Origin: CAYYNP01 sp964472545
Lineage (GTDB): Bacteria; Planctomycetota; Planctomycetia; Pirellulales; Thermoguttaceae
Length of the DNA stretch: 30,694 nt
Direction: 5' to 3'
NCBI GenBank assembly: GCA_964472545.1
Contig: CAYYNP010000094.1
Coordinates: forward strand, 1 to 30,694
The position numbers were made by a program, and so were the translations under genes. Numbering within the stretch: position 1 is the first letter of the stretch; every line of letters starts with the position of its first letter. Shown here one piece after another: positions 1 through 9,204 of the stretch. Under the pieces are notes generated by a model, which saw nothing but the letters and a program-made list of their open reading frames with translations, was not told where the DNA came from and searched no databases.

Positions 1-4
1 ACCC

Positions 5-817
5 GTGTGGGGCCTTGCCGGGAGCCGCATTCTCGTGTTGCCCCCCGTATCACGCGACAAGATCATCAAAGTGGCCTCCGAAGAGAAGTTGAAATCCAAA
101 TTGCGCACCAATCTACTCATAGTCGGTAGCCCCGCTGTGTCACTTGCCTCCCGAGAGGTTCTGCGGCGAACGGGTGGGACATTTCTGTTTAACTTTGGGG
201 AGGGAAGCTATACACATGAGAAGAATGTCTTTGACAGCAAGGACCTCCCGGAGGGTCAATGGCTCGATGAAAGCGTTCTGAATCAGTTCTTCGAACGAGA
301 AGAAACGAAGAACGATATCGACGAGTTGTTCGCAGAACTCCGAAAGACGGGGTTCGTGGATCCGGTCGATTTCAAGAGCATCCGGGGCCGCGCGATACCG
401 CGTGATAAGGACTACGGCGTGATCGCTTTGGCGCCCAATCCATGGTCGCCGGATCACTTGGCGTGCCTCTGCGCTGGCGTACACGGAGGCGGAACTGCCG
501 GAGCCCTTCAGATGCTCTCATCACCAAAGGAATTCGCGTCTCGCCCGTGGGGGGGGGTCTTTGTCGTCAATCTGCCCGATCAGGCTCCCTGGGAGGACCG
601 ATTCGGGTATCTTAGTCCTCGGTGGGAAACCCACGAGTATGATCCACCAAGGTATCAGCGTGAGCTTGCTGAGATGATCGAGGGAATCGCCAAAGAGAGA
701 TTCCAGGCTGTGCAAGTGAGCCCGAAATGCCTGAAACAAGTGGGGGAGTTCACCAAGAGGCTTGCCGCTGGGCATGCCGGGCCGTTTCTGAGTGAGGAGG
801 ACTCTGAGAAGAAGTAG
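5..817 (+). CDS. Unrecognised protein, possibly 5'-truncated
   Basis: Open frame of 270 codons starting four bases from the window edge. The frame is still open upstream, so the true start may lie outside the window. I do not recognise the family with confidence. Visible landmarks are a hydrophobic strand followed by a glycine loop near residues 37-45 (LLIVGSPAVS) and a second strand-loop near 150-167 (LACLCAGVHGGGTAGAL), which look like nucleotide- or sugar-binding loops of a Rossmann-like alpha/beta fold. There is no signal peptide or membrane segment, so it is probably cytoplasmic. The base composition is less GC-rich than in the genes that follow, and codon use is less biased, which could mean an accessory origin. 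It ends about 90 bp before the next gene, with no sign of an operon. Function unknown. Confidence 0.6.
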   Translation: MWGLAGSRILVLPPVSRDKIIKVASEEKLKSKLRTNLLIVGSPAVSLASREVLRRTGGTFLFNFGEGSYTHEKNVFDSKDLPEGQWLDESVLNQFFEREETKNDIDELFAELRKTGFVDPVDFKSIRGRAIPRDKDYGVIALAPNPWSPDHLACLCAGVHGGGTAGALQMLSSPKEFASRPWGGVFVVNLPDQAPWEDRFGYLSPRWETHEYDPPRYQRELAEMIEGIAKERFQAVQVSPKCLKQVGEFTKRLAAGHAGPFLSEEDSEKK

Positions 818-907
818 ATTCCCTCCACCTTGCTGTGTTCCAGGCGTCCGGCCTGTCGTTCATACTTCACGTTATGCGAATCGACCACCCGTGGGAGGGA
901 GACGAGG

Positions 908-3274
908 ATGCCCCGTACAATAACCGCCGCCCTGTTGGCGGCCGCAGTGTTGTTTGGACCGACCGTAGCGAATTCGCAGGAGAAGATCACGCCCGAGCAG
1001 GTCCGCACGGCCATCGACAAAGGCGTGGCTTATCTAAAGCGCCAACAACGCGACGACGGTTCCTGGCCCGACTGGTCCGTGCCGGTGGCGGGCGTCTACT
1101 ACCCGGGCGGGGTCACCGCGCTGAGCACGCTGGCCCTGCTCAACGCCGGCGTGCCGCCGGACGATCCGGCCATGCGGCGGGCGCTGATCTACCTGCGCAA
1201 ACTCAAGCCGGAAAAGACCTACGTGGTCTCCCTGCAAACGATGGTCTTCTGCCAGGCCACGCCGACCTTCGACAAAGACCTCATCCGCCGGAACGTCCAG
1301 TGGCTGGTCAGCCGGCAGGTCTCGGCCGGGCCGAACAAGGGGGCCTGGTCGTATTCGAACCCGTCGGCCGTCGGCGGCGACCCGTCCAACGCCCAATTCG
1401 CCATGCTCGCCCTGCACGAGGCCGAACGAGTCGGTATGGCCGTCGACGATCGCACCTGGAAGCTGGCCAAGGCCTATTGGGAGGGCCGCTTCGACGAACT
1501 GCACGGGGCCTGGCGCTATCGCGACGGAGCTCCGGTCACCGGCAGTATGACCTGTGCGGGCATCGCTTCGCTGGTAATCGCCAACGACAAAATCCGCCAA
1601 GGCGACGCCGACGTCGAGGGCGAACAGATCCGTTGTTGCGGCGAGGGCGAGGACGACGACGACCGCATCCAACGCGGACTGCAATGGCTGGCGAAGCACT
1701 TCTCCGTGGAGGGCAATCCCGGGGGACCCGGCGGGGCGTGGTGGCTCTACTATCTCTACGGCGTGGAACGCGTCGGACGGCTCACGGCCCAGCGGTTCAT
1801 CGGCGGCCACGATTGGTATCGTGAGGGCTCGGAGTATTTGGTCGGCAAACGGCAGAACCGCCTGACCGGCAGTTGGATCGGTGTGGGCCATGCCGAGGAC
1901 AACGAGTTGATCGCCACCAGTCTGGCGCTACTGTTTCTCGCCAAGGGCCGCCGGCCGATCCTGATCGCCAAGCTGCAGCACGACACGGCCAACGATTGGA
2001 ACCCGCATCGCAACGACGTCGGCAACCTCACCCGCTACGTCGAGTCGCGCTGGCGGATCGATATGACCCACCAGGTGATCGACCCGCACGTGGCCAAGGT
2101 CGAGGACCTGCTGCAAGCGCCGGTGTTGTTTCTCTGCGGCCAACAGAGCCCGCTGCCGCCGCCCGGGCGAAAACGCGATCGGCTGGTCCGCAACCTCCGC
2201 GACTATCTCGACCGCGGCGGCTTCCTCTTCGCCGAGGCCTGCGGCAACAGTGCGAAGTTCGACGCCGGCTTCCGCGAACTGGTGAAGTTGATCTTTCCCG
2301 AGGAGGAATATCGCCTCACCGAACTCGACGCCCATCACCCGATCTGGGACATCGAAGAGCCGGTGCGAATCCCGCGCGTGTTATTGGGGATCAACTTCGG
2401 CTGCCGTACCAGCGTGGTCTATACCCCGCCGAAGCCGCCGTCGCTGTCGTGTCTTTGGGAACTCAGCCGCAGCGGCCGCGGCCGGCAGTTTCCCGCCGGA
2501 GTGCAAGAGCAGATCGACGCCGGCATGGCCATCGGCATCAACGTGTTGACCTACGCCACCAACCGCGGACGGCTGTTGGTGGGCAAAGAAGACACCTTTC
2601 GCGACGCGAGCCGACAGCGCCCCGACCAAAACGTTCCCCGCGGCCAGGTCACCTTGGCCAAGCTGCAGCATCCCGGCGGGTGCAACGCGGCACCCCGGGC
2701 GTTGATCAACCTGATGGACGAGGCCGGCAAACAACTCGACATCCGCACCGGCGCCCGCAAGGAACTGCTCGACCTGAGCGACCCGGCCCTGTTCGACTAC
2801 CACATGGTCTTCATGCACGGCCGCAACCGTTTTAGGCTGCTCGACGCCGAACGGGCACAGCTCAAGGAGTATATCGAGCGGGGCGGAATCCTGATGGCCG
2901 ATTCGATCTGCGCGGCATCCCCGTTCACCGAATCGTTTCGCCGCGAGATGGAGGCGATCTTCGGCGAACCGCTGGAGCCGATCCCCGTCGACGACCCCAT
3001 GCTCGACGCGACCTACGGCGGCTCCGACCTGACCACCGTCACCCGCCGCATCCCTCAACGCCGCGTCGCCGGCCAGCCCCTCAAAGCCGCCTTGAAGCAG
3101 GTCCCGCCGGAACTCGAAGGCCTCAAGCTCGGCGACCGCTGGGCCGTGATCTTTTCGAAGTACGACATTAGTTGCGCCCTGGAGAAACGCGACTCGCTCG
3201 ATTGTCACGGCTACGTGCGCGAAGACGCGGCGAAGATCGGGCTGAACGTGTTGTTGTATTCGTTGCAGCAGTAG
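908..3274 (+). CDS. Exported toroid protein with tandem DUF4159 domains
   Basis: 788 residues. The ATG at 908 is chosen because a purine-rich GGAGG-type site lies just upstream and it gives a clean signal peptide (MPRTITAALLAAAVLFGPTV, cut near Ser-Gln); an in-frame upstream start at 830 would bury this signal. Residues about 28-350 resemble the alpha/alpha-toroid of squalene cyclase and prenyltransferase proteins, with repeats of the form AxxYLxxxQxxDGSW and LxxLALLxAG. Residues about 352-555 and 575-785 look like two copies of DUF4159, each opening with AKLQH and each containing a Rossmann-like segment with a YLDRGGFLFAE or YIERGGILMAD motif. This layout is common in planctomycetes. The protein is probably periplasmic, with unknown role; catalytic cyclase activity is not supported because no DXDD-type acid motif is evident. 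The next gene starts 12 bp downstream. Confidence 0.85.
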   Translation: MPRTITAALLAAAVLFGPTVANSQEKITPEQVRTAIDKGVAYLKRQQRDDGSWPDWSVPVAGVYYPGGVTALSTLALLNAGVPPDDPAMRRALIYLRKLKPEKTYVVSLQTMVFCQATPTFDKDLIRRNVQWLVSRQVSAGPNKGAWSYSNPSAVGGDPSNAQFAMLALHEAERVGMAVDDRTWKLAKAYWEGRFDELHGAWRYRDGAPVTGSMTCAGIASLVIANDKIRQGDADVEGEQIRCCGEGEDDDDRIQRGLQWLAKHFSVEGNPGGPGGAWWLYYLYGVERVGRLTAQRFIGGHDWYREGSEYLVGKRQNRLTGSWIGVGHAEDNELIATSLALLFLAKGRRPILIAKLQHDTANDWNPHRNDVGNLTRYVESRWRIDMTHQVIDPHVAKVEDLLQAPVLFLCGQQSPLPPPGRKRDRLVRNLRDYLDRGGFLFAEACGNSAKFDAGFRELVKLIFPEEEYRLTELDAHHPIWDIEEPVRIPRVLLGINFGCRTSVVYTPPKPPSLSCLWELSRSGRGRQFPAGVQEQIDAGMAIGINVLTYATNRGRLLVGKEDTFRDASRQRPDQNVPRGQVTLAKLQHPGGCNAAPRALINLMDEAGKQLDIRTGARKELLDLSDPALFDYHMVFMHGRNRFRLLDAERAQLKEYIERGGILMADSICAASPFTESFRREMEAIFGEPLEPIPVDDPMLDATYGGSDLTTVTRRIPQRRVAGQPLKAALKQVPPELEGLKLGDRWAVIFSKYDISCALEKRDSLDCHGYVREDAAKIGLNVLLYSLQQ

Positions 3275-3286
3275 ACGAAACGCGAC

Positions 3287-4420
3287 ATGATGAGTCGTCG
3301 GAAGTCACCACCGATCAGCGACCGTGGCCTAGACCGACTCTGGCTGGCGGCTGAGGGACTTTGTGTCGGCGGAGTCCTCACGATCGCTCTGGCCGGCATG
3401 GCCAACTCCTTCTTCAACTCGAAGAACATGAGTAGTACCTGCGCGTGGCTCATGGCCGTTGGTTTCGTGTCGGTGGTTCTCGGATTCGCCGTCTTTCGGC
3501 TGCATCGCCGTCTGGAGGAAGGGCATCGCCAATGGCTCAAGAAGGACTGCAACCGACGCTTCCAATCGCTTGAGCCGAAGGAGGTCCGGGCACTCGATCT
3601 AGACGCGCCCGTGCTCTCTTGCCTGCGAGAACTGTCGCAGTGGGACGCGGCCTCATCGGCGGCTCGCCGGGCGGCGGCGGACGCGGTGTTGGAGCGGCTT
3701 ACTCCGGGCTGGAGTCTCAAGGGGCTTCGACAGTGCGCGCTGGCCGAGCACCACCACGAAATGGCGATCTTCGAGTACGACGACGCCGAGTTCGCGCTGA
3801 TCCCCGGTGCCGAAGTCACGCTGGGCTACGATCGCGACGACCCCTTCGTGCCCACGGCGGCGCAACTCGAGAGCTTCATGGAGTGCGATTTCTTCTATGA
3901 TTTTCCCGACGAGGACCCGCTCGATGCCCTCAGGGAACACTTCGATTTGTGTCTTACGCCGCTGCGAACGGTTCGCTTCGGGCCGATGCTGGTCGAAAGC
4001 ACGGCGCAGCGCGTCAATTCGATCGACGAACTCGAGGCGATCTATGACTTGGGATTCCGCCCGCCGACGTCCGACGAGTGGGAGTACGTCTGCGGTGCCG
4101 GCGCGCGGACGCTCTTCCGCTGGGGAGACGACTGCCCGACGGGTAAGCATCCCGAATCGACGGGTGAAGACGAAGGATGGACGCTGCACCGGGTCCCCAA
4201 CGCGTTCGGCCTGATTATCGCGGACAACCCATGGGAAGACGAATACTGTCTCGAACGAGGAATCTGGCGGGGCGGCGACGGGGGCGGTTCGGGTTGCGGG
4301 GGCGACGGCGCGTTCCACGGCTGGGTCGCGTTGGCCACGGCCTATGTCCAGGTCATCCTGCACCAGCCGGACGCCTGGCCGGGGCTCTATCGTATGCGGC
4401 GGGTGTACCCGCTGGCGTGA
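3287..4420 (+). CDS. Membrane-anchored FGE/SUMF1-like protein
   Basis: 377 residues. Two hydrophobic helices are visible at about 17-42 and 51-73, followed by a basic stretch (RLHRRLEEGHRQWLKK), then a soluble region. The C-terminal part resembles the formylglycine-generating-enzyme/sulfatase-modifying-factor fold: FALIPGAEVTLGYD at about 169-182, then RPPTSDEWEYVCGAGARTLF near 258-277 with RWGDD following, then PNAFGL and WRGGDGGGSGCGGDG. The usual C-terminal RGGSW...R..R pattern of active FGE is not visible and only scattered Cys residues occur, so enzymatic activity is doubtful. More likely it is a ligand-binding or C-type-lectin-like variant. It lies 12 bp after the DUF4159 gene on the same strand, so co-transcription is likely. 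The start has no strong Shine-Dalgarno site, and a second ATG follows immediately. Confidence 0.7.
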   Translation: MMSRRKSPPISDRGLDRLWLAAEGLCVGGVLTIALAGMANSFFNSKNMSSTCAWLMAVGFVSVVLGFAVFRLHRRLEEGHRQWLKKDCNRRFQSLEPKEVRALDLDAPVLSCLRELSQWDAASSAARRAAADAVLERLTPGWSLKGLRQCALAEHHHEMAIFEYDDAEFALIPGAEVTLGYDRDDPFVPTAAQLESFMECDFFYDFPDEDPLDALREHFDLCLTPLRTVRFGPMLVESTAQRVNSIDELEAIYDLGFRPPTSDEWEYVCGAGARTLFRWGDDCPTGKHPESTGEDEGWTLHRVPNAFGLIIADNPWEDEYCLERGIWRGGDGGGSGCGGDGAFHGWVALATAYVQVILHQPDAWPGLYRMRRVYPLA

Positions 4421-4488
4421 TGATCCCGTCGGCCGCCGGGAATCGCGTTACGAATCGATCGGCGATTGGTCCTAATCCAGTTTCCTCG

Positions 4489-4566
4489 GTGGTCTCTGTG
4501 CCCTCTGTGGTAGATCCCGTTCCTTCGTAGGGGCGAAAGAACTACCACGGAGACCACAGAGAGCAC
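4489..4566. repeat. Inverted repeat, CTCTGTGG-type
   Basis: Two 25-nt arms, 4489-4513 and 4542-4566, are reverse complements at 21 of 25 positions, separated by 28 nt. Each arm contains two variants of CTCTGTGG/CCTCTGTGG, so the arm itself is a short degenerate direct repeat. It lies in the 220-bp spacer after the FGE-like gene and could act as a bidirectional terminator-like hairpin, but no U-tract follows. Confidence 0.7.
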
Positions 4567-4641
4567 CTAGATACGGTACACTGAGGAAGAGGTAAGAGGG
4601 AACTACCGAGAACACGGCCGACTCCAACAAGGAGACCTCCC

Positions 4642-6417
4642 ATGCGGATGCTCAGTCGCAACCAGTCGCTGGGGCTCTTGGTTCTTACCTGCACGGCAAT
4701 CTTGCCGTCTTCGATCGCCCACGGCCAGCCGATCTTCGAGCGCAAGGCCAGCTTCGAGTGGCTCGTGGCCGACGCCGACGCGGTCGTGCTGGCGACGATC
4801 GGCGAGGTGAAACAGGAAAAGCAGGGGGCCTACGACGTGTGGTACACCGTCACGCTCGCCGTGCAAGAGACGCTCAAGGGCAAGCACGAGCCGACGGTCA
4901 CGCTGGCCATCAAGCGGTGGCGGTCGGACGAGGACCTGGCGAAGTGGAAGCAACAAGGCCGGGAGTTTCTGCTGTTTCTGGCCGAGAGCGGGCGCCACAA
5001 GGAACTCGACGCCCGATACACCAAGTTCAAGTGGGCGCCGCTGTGGATCAGTTACGGTGTGCCGGCGTTCGTCCACTTCGGCGAGAAGGGGGCCCGGAAC
5101 CCGTTGACGTTGGATCTGAAGGTCCCTACCGAGCGTAAGGAGATCCTCGCGCTCGCCCGGGCTGCCGTGGCGGCCCAGCAGCAGGGCAAGCCGGCCGGCA
5201 AGTACGTCTTTCGATGGCATGGGGGGATCGTCTTCTGGACCTTCCCCGTCGACGCCCGGCTGGAAGCGGCCGCACGACGGTGGATCGAAACGCCGGGCAA
5301 GTTCGCGCCGCCAGACGCACACGTGCATGGGCTGCTGAAGGCCGAAGCCGCTGCGGCCTTGCGGCATTTCAAGTCGGATGAAAACGCCACGCTGCTGAAG
5401 ACGCTACTCGGCGATCCCGCCGTAACGCACACCACGGTAGAGAAGAAGTGGGAAGCCGCTGAATTCCGAGAGTTCTTCGTCCGGCAGGCGGCGTACGAAA
5501 CGCTGCAAGCATGGGACGTCGCGGTCGACAGGCCCGTGCTGCGCGAGCAAAAACTGCGGAAGGTGACCGCTCCGGACGAGCGGGCGGCGATTACCTGGAT
5601 CGAGTCGATCGAAGGCGACGTCGTCTATCACGACATGAGCTGCCCGGGCGGGGGGACTTTTCGTACGGTCAAACTCGTCAACTTCGCCAGCGCGTCGCTG
5701 CACGGGCACAAGATCGACGACCTTTCTCTGTTGACGACGCTGAAGAATCTCGAAAACCTCACGCTCACCGAAACCGCCGTACGCGATCTCGCGCCGCTGA
5801 CAAAACTGAAGCACCTCCGCACGCTGCGGCTTTGGAGAACGCCGGTCACCGACCTGGGGCCGTTGGCGGAGGTGAAGTCGCTCAGCAGCCTCGAACTCGG
5901 CGGCCCGATCCGCGACATCACCCCGCTGGCCGGCCTGACGGGCCTCGTCGGGCTCGACCTCGGCCACACGCAGGTTCGCGACCTGACGCCGCTGGCGAAG
6001 CTCGATAACCTCGCCTTCCTCGACCTGAGCCAGACGCCCGTTACCGACCTCACGCCCCTGGCCGGCCTGAGGAGCCTGAAGGACCTGAATCTCTACCGCA
6101 CCCAGATCACCGACCTCTCGCCGCTGTCCGGCTTGCCGAATCTCACGACGTTGCGGCTCGAACAAACCCCGGTCAGCGACCTGACGCCATTGGCGAAGCT
6201 CACGCCCCTGGAATCGCTGAACCTCGGCCGCACACCCGTCAGCGACCTCGCCCCGCTGGCCAACCTAAAACACCTCAAACGCCTCGACCTCGACGGCACG
6301 CGGGTCGACGACGTCTCGCCGCTGAAGGGTCTGCCGCGACTCGATACGGTCTTTCTCAGAAACACTCGGCTGAGTGAGGAGGAGATTCGGCGGTTTCGGG
6401 AGAGTTTGAGGGATTGA
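4642..6417 (+). CDS. Exported leucine-rich-repeat protein
   Basis: 591 residues. The ATG at 4642 is preceded by AAGGAGACC at good distance. Residues 1-29 form a signal peptide (hydrophobic LGLLVLTCTAILPSSIA, then HGQ). Residues about 35-185 form a globular domain (FEWLVADADAVVLATIGEV...), which is an N-terminal module of unknown role. Residues about 345-585 are some eleven internalin/SDS22-type leucine-rich repeats of about 21-23 residues, with consensus TPVTDLTPLAxLxxLxxLxL. The repeats are well conserved at the DNA level, so recombination or slippage could change copy number. Probably a periplasmic or cell-surface protein-interaction protein. Its last 62 bp overlap the 3' end of the convergent HEAT-repeat gene. 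Confidence 0.85.
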   Translation: MRMLSRNQSLGLLVLTCTAILPSSIAHGQPIFERKASFEWLVADADAVVLATIGEVKQEKQGAYDVWYTVTLAVQETLKGKHEPTVTLAIKRWRSDEDLAKWKQQGREFLLFLAESGRHKELDARYTKFKWAPLWISYGVPAFVHFGEKGARNPLTLDLKVPTERKEILALARAAVAAQQQGKPAGKYVFRWHGGIVFWTFPVDARLEAAARRWIETPGKFAPPDAHVHGLLKAEAAAALRHFKSDENATLLKTLLGDPAVTHTTVEKKWEAAEFREFFVRQAAYETLQAWDVAVDRPVLREQKLRKVTAPDERAAITWIESIEGDVVYHDMSCPGGGTFRTVKLVNFASASLHGHKIDDLSLLTTLKNLENLTLTETAVRDLAPLTKLKHLRTLRLWRTPVTDLGPLAEVKSLSSLELGGPIRDITPLAGLTGLVGLDLGHTQVRDLTPLAKLDNLAFLDLSQTPVTDLTPLAGLRSLKDLNLYRTQITDLSPLSGLPNLTTLRLEQTPVSDLTPLAKLTPLESLNLGRTPVSDLAPLANLKHLKRLDLDGTRVDDVSPLKGLPRLDTVFLRNTRLSEEEIRRFRESLRD

Positions 6418-7597
6418 GCGATGGGCGTGGCCGGATTGGTCGCTTCTGTCGCTGGCGGATCCGAGTCGACGCCTCGACCGCCGCGCGACGCTGGAAGGGA
6501 TCCTCCAGTCGCTCCATGTTCGCCAGAAGCTGTACTGTAAGGTCGGGAACAGCGTCCATTTCCGCCAAGCACTCACACGCCTTGCAGAAGACCTCGCCAC
6601 CGGAGCGCATCAGCGCCTGTGTTAAGACGGATGCTGCCCTGCGATGCCCGGGATCTGAACGGGCGACGACACACGCAGCCATCCAACGCGAGATGGGATC
6701 CTCAGCGGCGAGCGATTCTTCCACCGATTTCAGCGCCGTACCACTGAGCTTGACCTCACTTGAGTACAGCGAATTCACCGCCGCATAGCGAGCCCGTTCT
6801 TGAGGTGACTTCAAAGCGGTGACGATCTTCGCGAGATGGCGAGGCTCGTTCGGTTCGACGCGGGCCAACGCCGCGTGGATGTACACACACATTTTGGGAG
6901 ACAGCCCTTCCTCGGCAAGCTGCTTCAGCGTTGGGATGGATGCTCTCGCGGCGGGGCCCATGATGCCCAACGCCTCGAGAACGCGCAGTAACTCGTTATT
7001 CGGGTGATCCGCCGAGATCCAGACCTTGGCCCCGCTGGGCGCCTTCGGCGGAGCGGTCTTGCGGGGCTTTGGTGGTTCGCGAGCCCACTCCACGGCAAGC
7101 TGGCCGACGTGCTCGAGTCGCTCATGAAGTGCCCTGGCCACGCGTCTGTCAGTCGGGGCGATCCGCGCCAAAGAGACCGCACACATTTCGCGCGTTGATT
7201 GGTCGTCGTCATCGATCAGAGCAAGCAGGTTTCGGACGTACGGTCGTGCCGCGCGTCCGACATACCCAAGGACCATGACCGCACTCCGGCGCGTGCCGAC
7301 GTCCTTTGACCGCAGCAGTGACGCAAGCTTGCCGACATACGGGGCCGCCCGCGGACCATGAAACCGCACGGCCTCCCAGGCGAACCACTGCTGCTCGGGT
7401 GTTTCCAGAAGGCCGATCCATTCCTCGAGCGGCCGTCCACGGAACTGCAAGGGCGAATCATCCGCGGACGACTCTGTTACCACAAGCGGCGGTGCGCCAA
7501 TCGAGCCACTTGCCATACATGAGATCGCCAAGGCCGACATAATGATCGCATGTAAGCAACCTGAACGATGTGCAAGGAGACTGCCGCTGAGTGTCAT
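6356..7597 (-). CDS. HEAT-repeat protein, probably exported
   Basis: 413 residues from an ATG at 7597 with a GGAG motif about 8 nt upstream. Residues about 10-34 are hydrophobic and end in SIGAPP, which fits a signal peptide. The core has helical HEAT/PBS-lyase-type repeats: for example AWEAVRFHGPRAAPYVGKLASLL and TRRSAVMVLGYVGRAARPYV near 72-120, then REMCAVSLARIA near 135-147, then GIMGPAARASIPTLKQLAEE near 212-231. A Pro/Lys-rich linker (PPKPRKTAPPKAPSG) near 175-189 splits the repeat region. It is likely a scaffold for protein binding. The C-terminal 30 or so residues are low-complexity (RQRQKRPIRPRP...) and lie largely in the stretch that overlaps the convergent LRR gene, so this tail may be an accidental extension. 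Confidence 0.8.
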   Translation of the reverse strand: MTLSGSLLAHRSGCLHAIIMSALAISCMASGSIGAPPLVVTESSADDSPLQFRGRPLEEWIGLLETPEQQWFAWEAVRFHGPRAAPYVGKLASLLRSKDVGTRRSAVMVLGYVGRAARPYVRNLLALIDDDDQSTREMCAVSLARIAPTDRRVARALHERLEHVGQLAVEWAREPPKPRKTAPPKAPSGAKVWISADHPNNELLRVLEALGIMGPAARASIPTLKQLAEEGLSPKMCVYIHAALARVEPNEPRHLAKIVTALKSPQERARYAAVNSLYSSEVKLSGTALKSVEESLAAEDPISRWMAACVVARSDPGHRRAASVLTQALMRSGGEVFCKACECLAEMDAVPDLTVQLLANMERLEDPFQRRAAVEASTRIRQRQKRPIRPRPSLNPSNSPETAESPPHSAECF

Positions 7598-7829
7598 GGA
7601 CGGACTCCGAGATACTGTAACGCGCGGTTGGGCAACTCCGCCGCCCGATCACCGAAAACAAGATTCCCGATAATTGTACTCTGGCGAGCAGGCCGATGCC
7701 ACGGTGTTGAGTATCACGAGATGCGTGCCGTGCGGGCGACACGCGTGCCTTGCCACCAAGCGACCGCTTGTCGACCCGATTGCCGCTAGCTACGATGACG
7801 GACTCCCACGCAATCCTCGAGGAGTGGTC
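7598..7829. promoter_or_regulatory. Divergent intergenic region
   Basis: This 232-bp spacer lies between the divergent HEAT-repeat and FG-GAP genes and must hold both promoters. Only the FG-GAP ribosome binding site (GAGGAG, 6 nt before ATG 7830) is clear. I see no confident -10/-35 boxes or operator palindromes. Confidence 0.4.
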
Positions 7830-9188
7830 ATGGCCGAACAGAAATCGACAACTTTCCCTGCTCGGTTCGCCGTCAGCCTGATTGTGGCGGCGGCCTATTG
7901 CCGTTTGGCCCACGCCGCCGAAAGCGGCAGAGCCTTCACCCTCACCCACGACCGATTTGGCCCCGTCTATCGCGTCGACGCCGAGAAAGTCCAATCCGCC
8001 GCCGATCTGGCCAAAATGCCGGGCGTGAAGATCGCCTGGGACCTACACGGCGGCCTCAACGGCTGGGCGGGCAACGCGCGGGACGTGGACGGCGACGGGA
8101 AGATCGAACTGTTTGTGGCCAGCGAGAAGGAAGGCGAAGTGCGGATCGTCCGCTACGCCCAGGACGGCCGCCAGGTCTGGCGAAGCGTGCCGGTCAACGA
8201 TGCGCTGGGCAGCGAAAGCGGGCTGGCCTTGGTAGACCTCGACGACGACGGCTCGTTCGAGGTCGTCTTCAACGTCTTCGGCCAACTCTGGTGCCTCAAC
8301 GCCGACACGGGCCAAACCGAGTGGCAGGCCGACTTGCCCGACTGCCGCGACAATCATCAGGCGGCGGTCGTCGGACACTTTTTGGATCGCAAGCGAATGG
8401 CCGTCGTCTGCCGGGTGTATCGCGACGTGACCTGCTACGACCACACGGGCAAGGTCGCCTGGACCTACCGCATCGACCACCAAAACACCTACGGCCACGA
8501 GATGGCCTGCCACGACGCCGACGCCGACGCCGACGGGCTCGACGAGGCCTACGTATCGCTCGACGGCACGTTGCTGGTACTCGACGGCCGCGGCAAGCTC
8601 CGCTGGGCCGATACGAACTGCCGCAACCACAGCGACTTCATCCTCTGCGGCGACGTCGACGCCGACGGCGACCGCGAGATCGTCTACGACCGCGACGGCT
8701 GCACGGCGATGCGCGGGCCGATCGCCTGCGTCGACGGAACGACCGGACGGCTCGTGCGAGAGTGGACGTACGCCCGGCCGGGCAAAGACCACCTGCAACG
8801 GGCCGTGCTGGGCGACTTCGACCCATCACACCCCGGGCTGGAACTGGCCGCCGTCGGTAAGCAACGCGGCATGGGGGGGCTGATCCTCTTCAGTGGGGAC
8901 GGCAAGCCAGCCTGGCGGAAGGACACCGACGCAGGCTGGGTGACCTGGGGTGACTGGGATGGCGACGGGGTGCCCGAAATCCTCTCCAGCAACGGTATCG
9001 GCGGCGCCGATGGCTGGGAGGTCTGGACCGGGAAGGGCAAGCGCGTGTACGCTATGGCTGGGATTGGTGCGACCCCGATCGGCGTCGAGTCGGCCGGACG
9101 CAAGCGGCCCGACCTCGACGGAAACGGCAAGGCCGACGTGCTGCTCTGGACGCTGCGTGGCCACGTGCTGCTGATGGAAGCCCCGTAG
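7830..9188 (+). CDS. Secreted FG-GAP/VCBS beta-propeller protein
   Basis: 452 residues. The ATG at 7830 is preferred over an in-frame upstream start at 7674 because GAGGAG sits just before it and because it exposes a signal peptide (ARFAVSLIVAAAYCRLAHAA). The body has at least six Ca-binding FG-GAP-type loops of the form DxDxDGxxE: DVDGDGKIEL, DLDDDGSFEV, DADADADGLDEA, DVDADGDREI, DWDGDGVPEI and DLDGNGKADV. This is the pattern of a calcium-loaded seven- or eight-bladed propeller, like the scaffold of PL11-type rhamnogalacturonan lyases and integrin-like surface proteins. I see no certain catalytic signature, so a lyase role is only a possibility. The acidic repeats (GCCGACGCCGACGCCGAC near 8516-8531) are also a short DNA repeat prone to slippage. 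Confidence 0.82.
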   Translation: MAEQKSTTFPARFAVSLIVAAAYCRLAHAAESGRAFTLTHDRFGPVYRVDAEKVQSAADLAKMPGVKIAWDLHGGLNGWAGNARDVDGDGKIELFVASEKEGEVRIVRYAQDGRQVWRSVPVNDALGSESGLALVDLDDDGSFEVVFNVFGQLWCLNADTGQTEWQADLPDCRDNHQAAVVGHFLDRKRMAVVCRVYRDVTCYDHTGKVAWTYRIDHQNTYGHEMACHDADADADGLDEAYVSLDGTLLVLDGRGKLRWADTNCRNHSDFILCGDVDADGDREIVYDRDGCTAMRGPIACVDGTTGRLVREWTYARPGKDHLQRAVLGDFDPSHPGLELAAVGKQRGMGGLILFSGDGKPAWRKDTDAGWVTWGDWDGDGVPEILSSNGIGGADGWEVWTGKGKRVYAMAGIGATPIGVESAGRKRPDLDGNGKADVLLWTLRGHVLLMEAP

Positions 9189-9204
9189 GACATTTGATTT
9201 CGGC

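Noticed and set aside
835..1824. Second-frame long open frame inside the DUF4159 gene
   Set aside because: Its translation is Arg-rich and of low complexity; the other frame has a signal peptide and conserved repeats.
3287..4420. Dedicated sulfatase-activating enzyme for the sulfatase at 15113-16759
   Set aside because: The genes are more than 10 kb apart, and the FGE-like protein lacks the typical active-site end.
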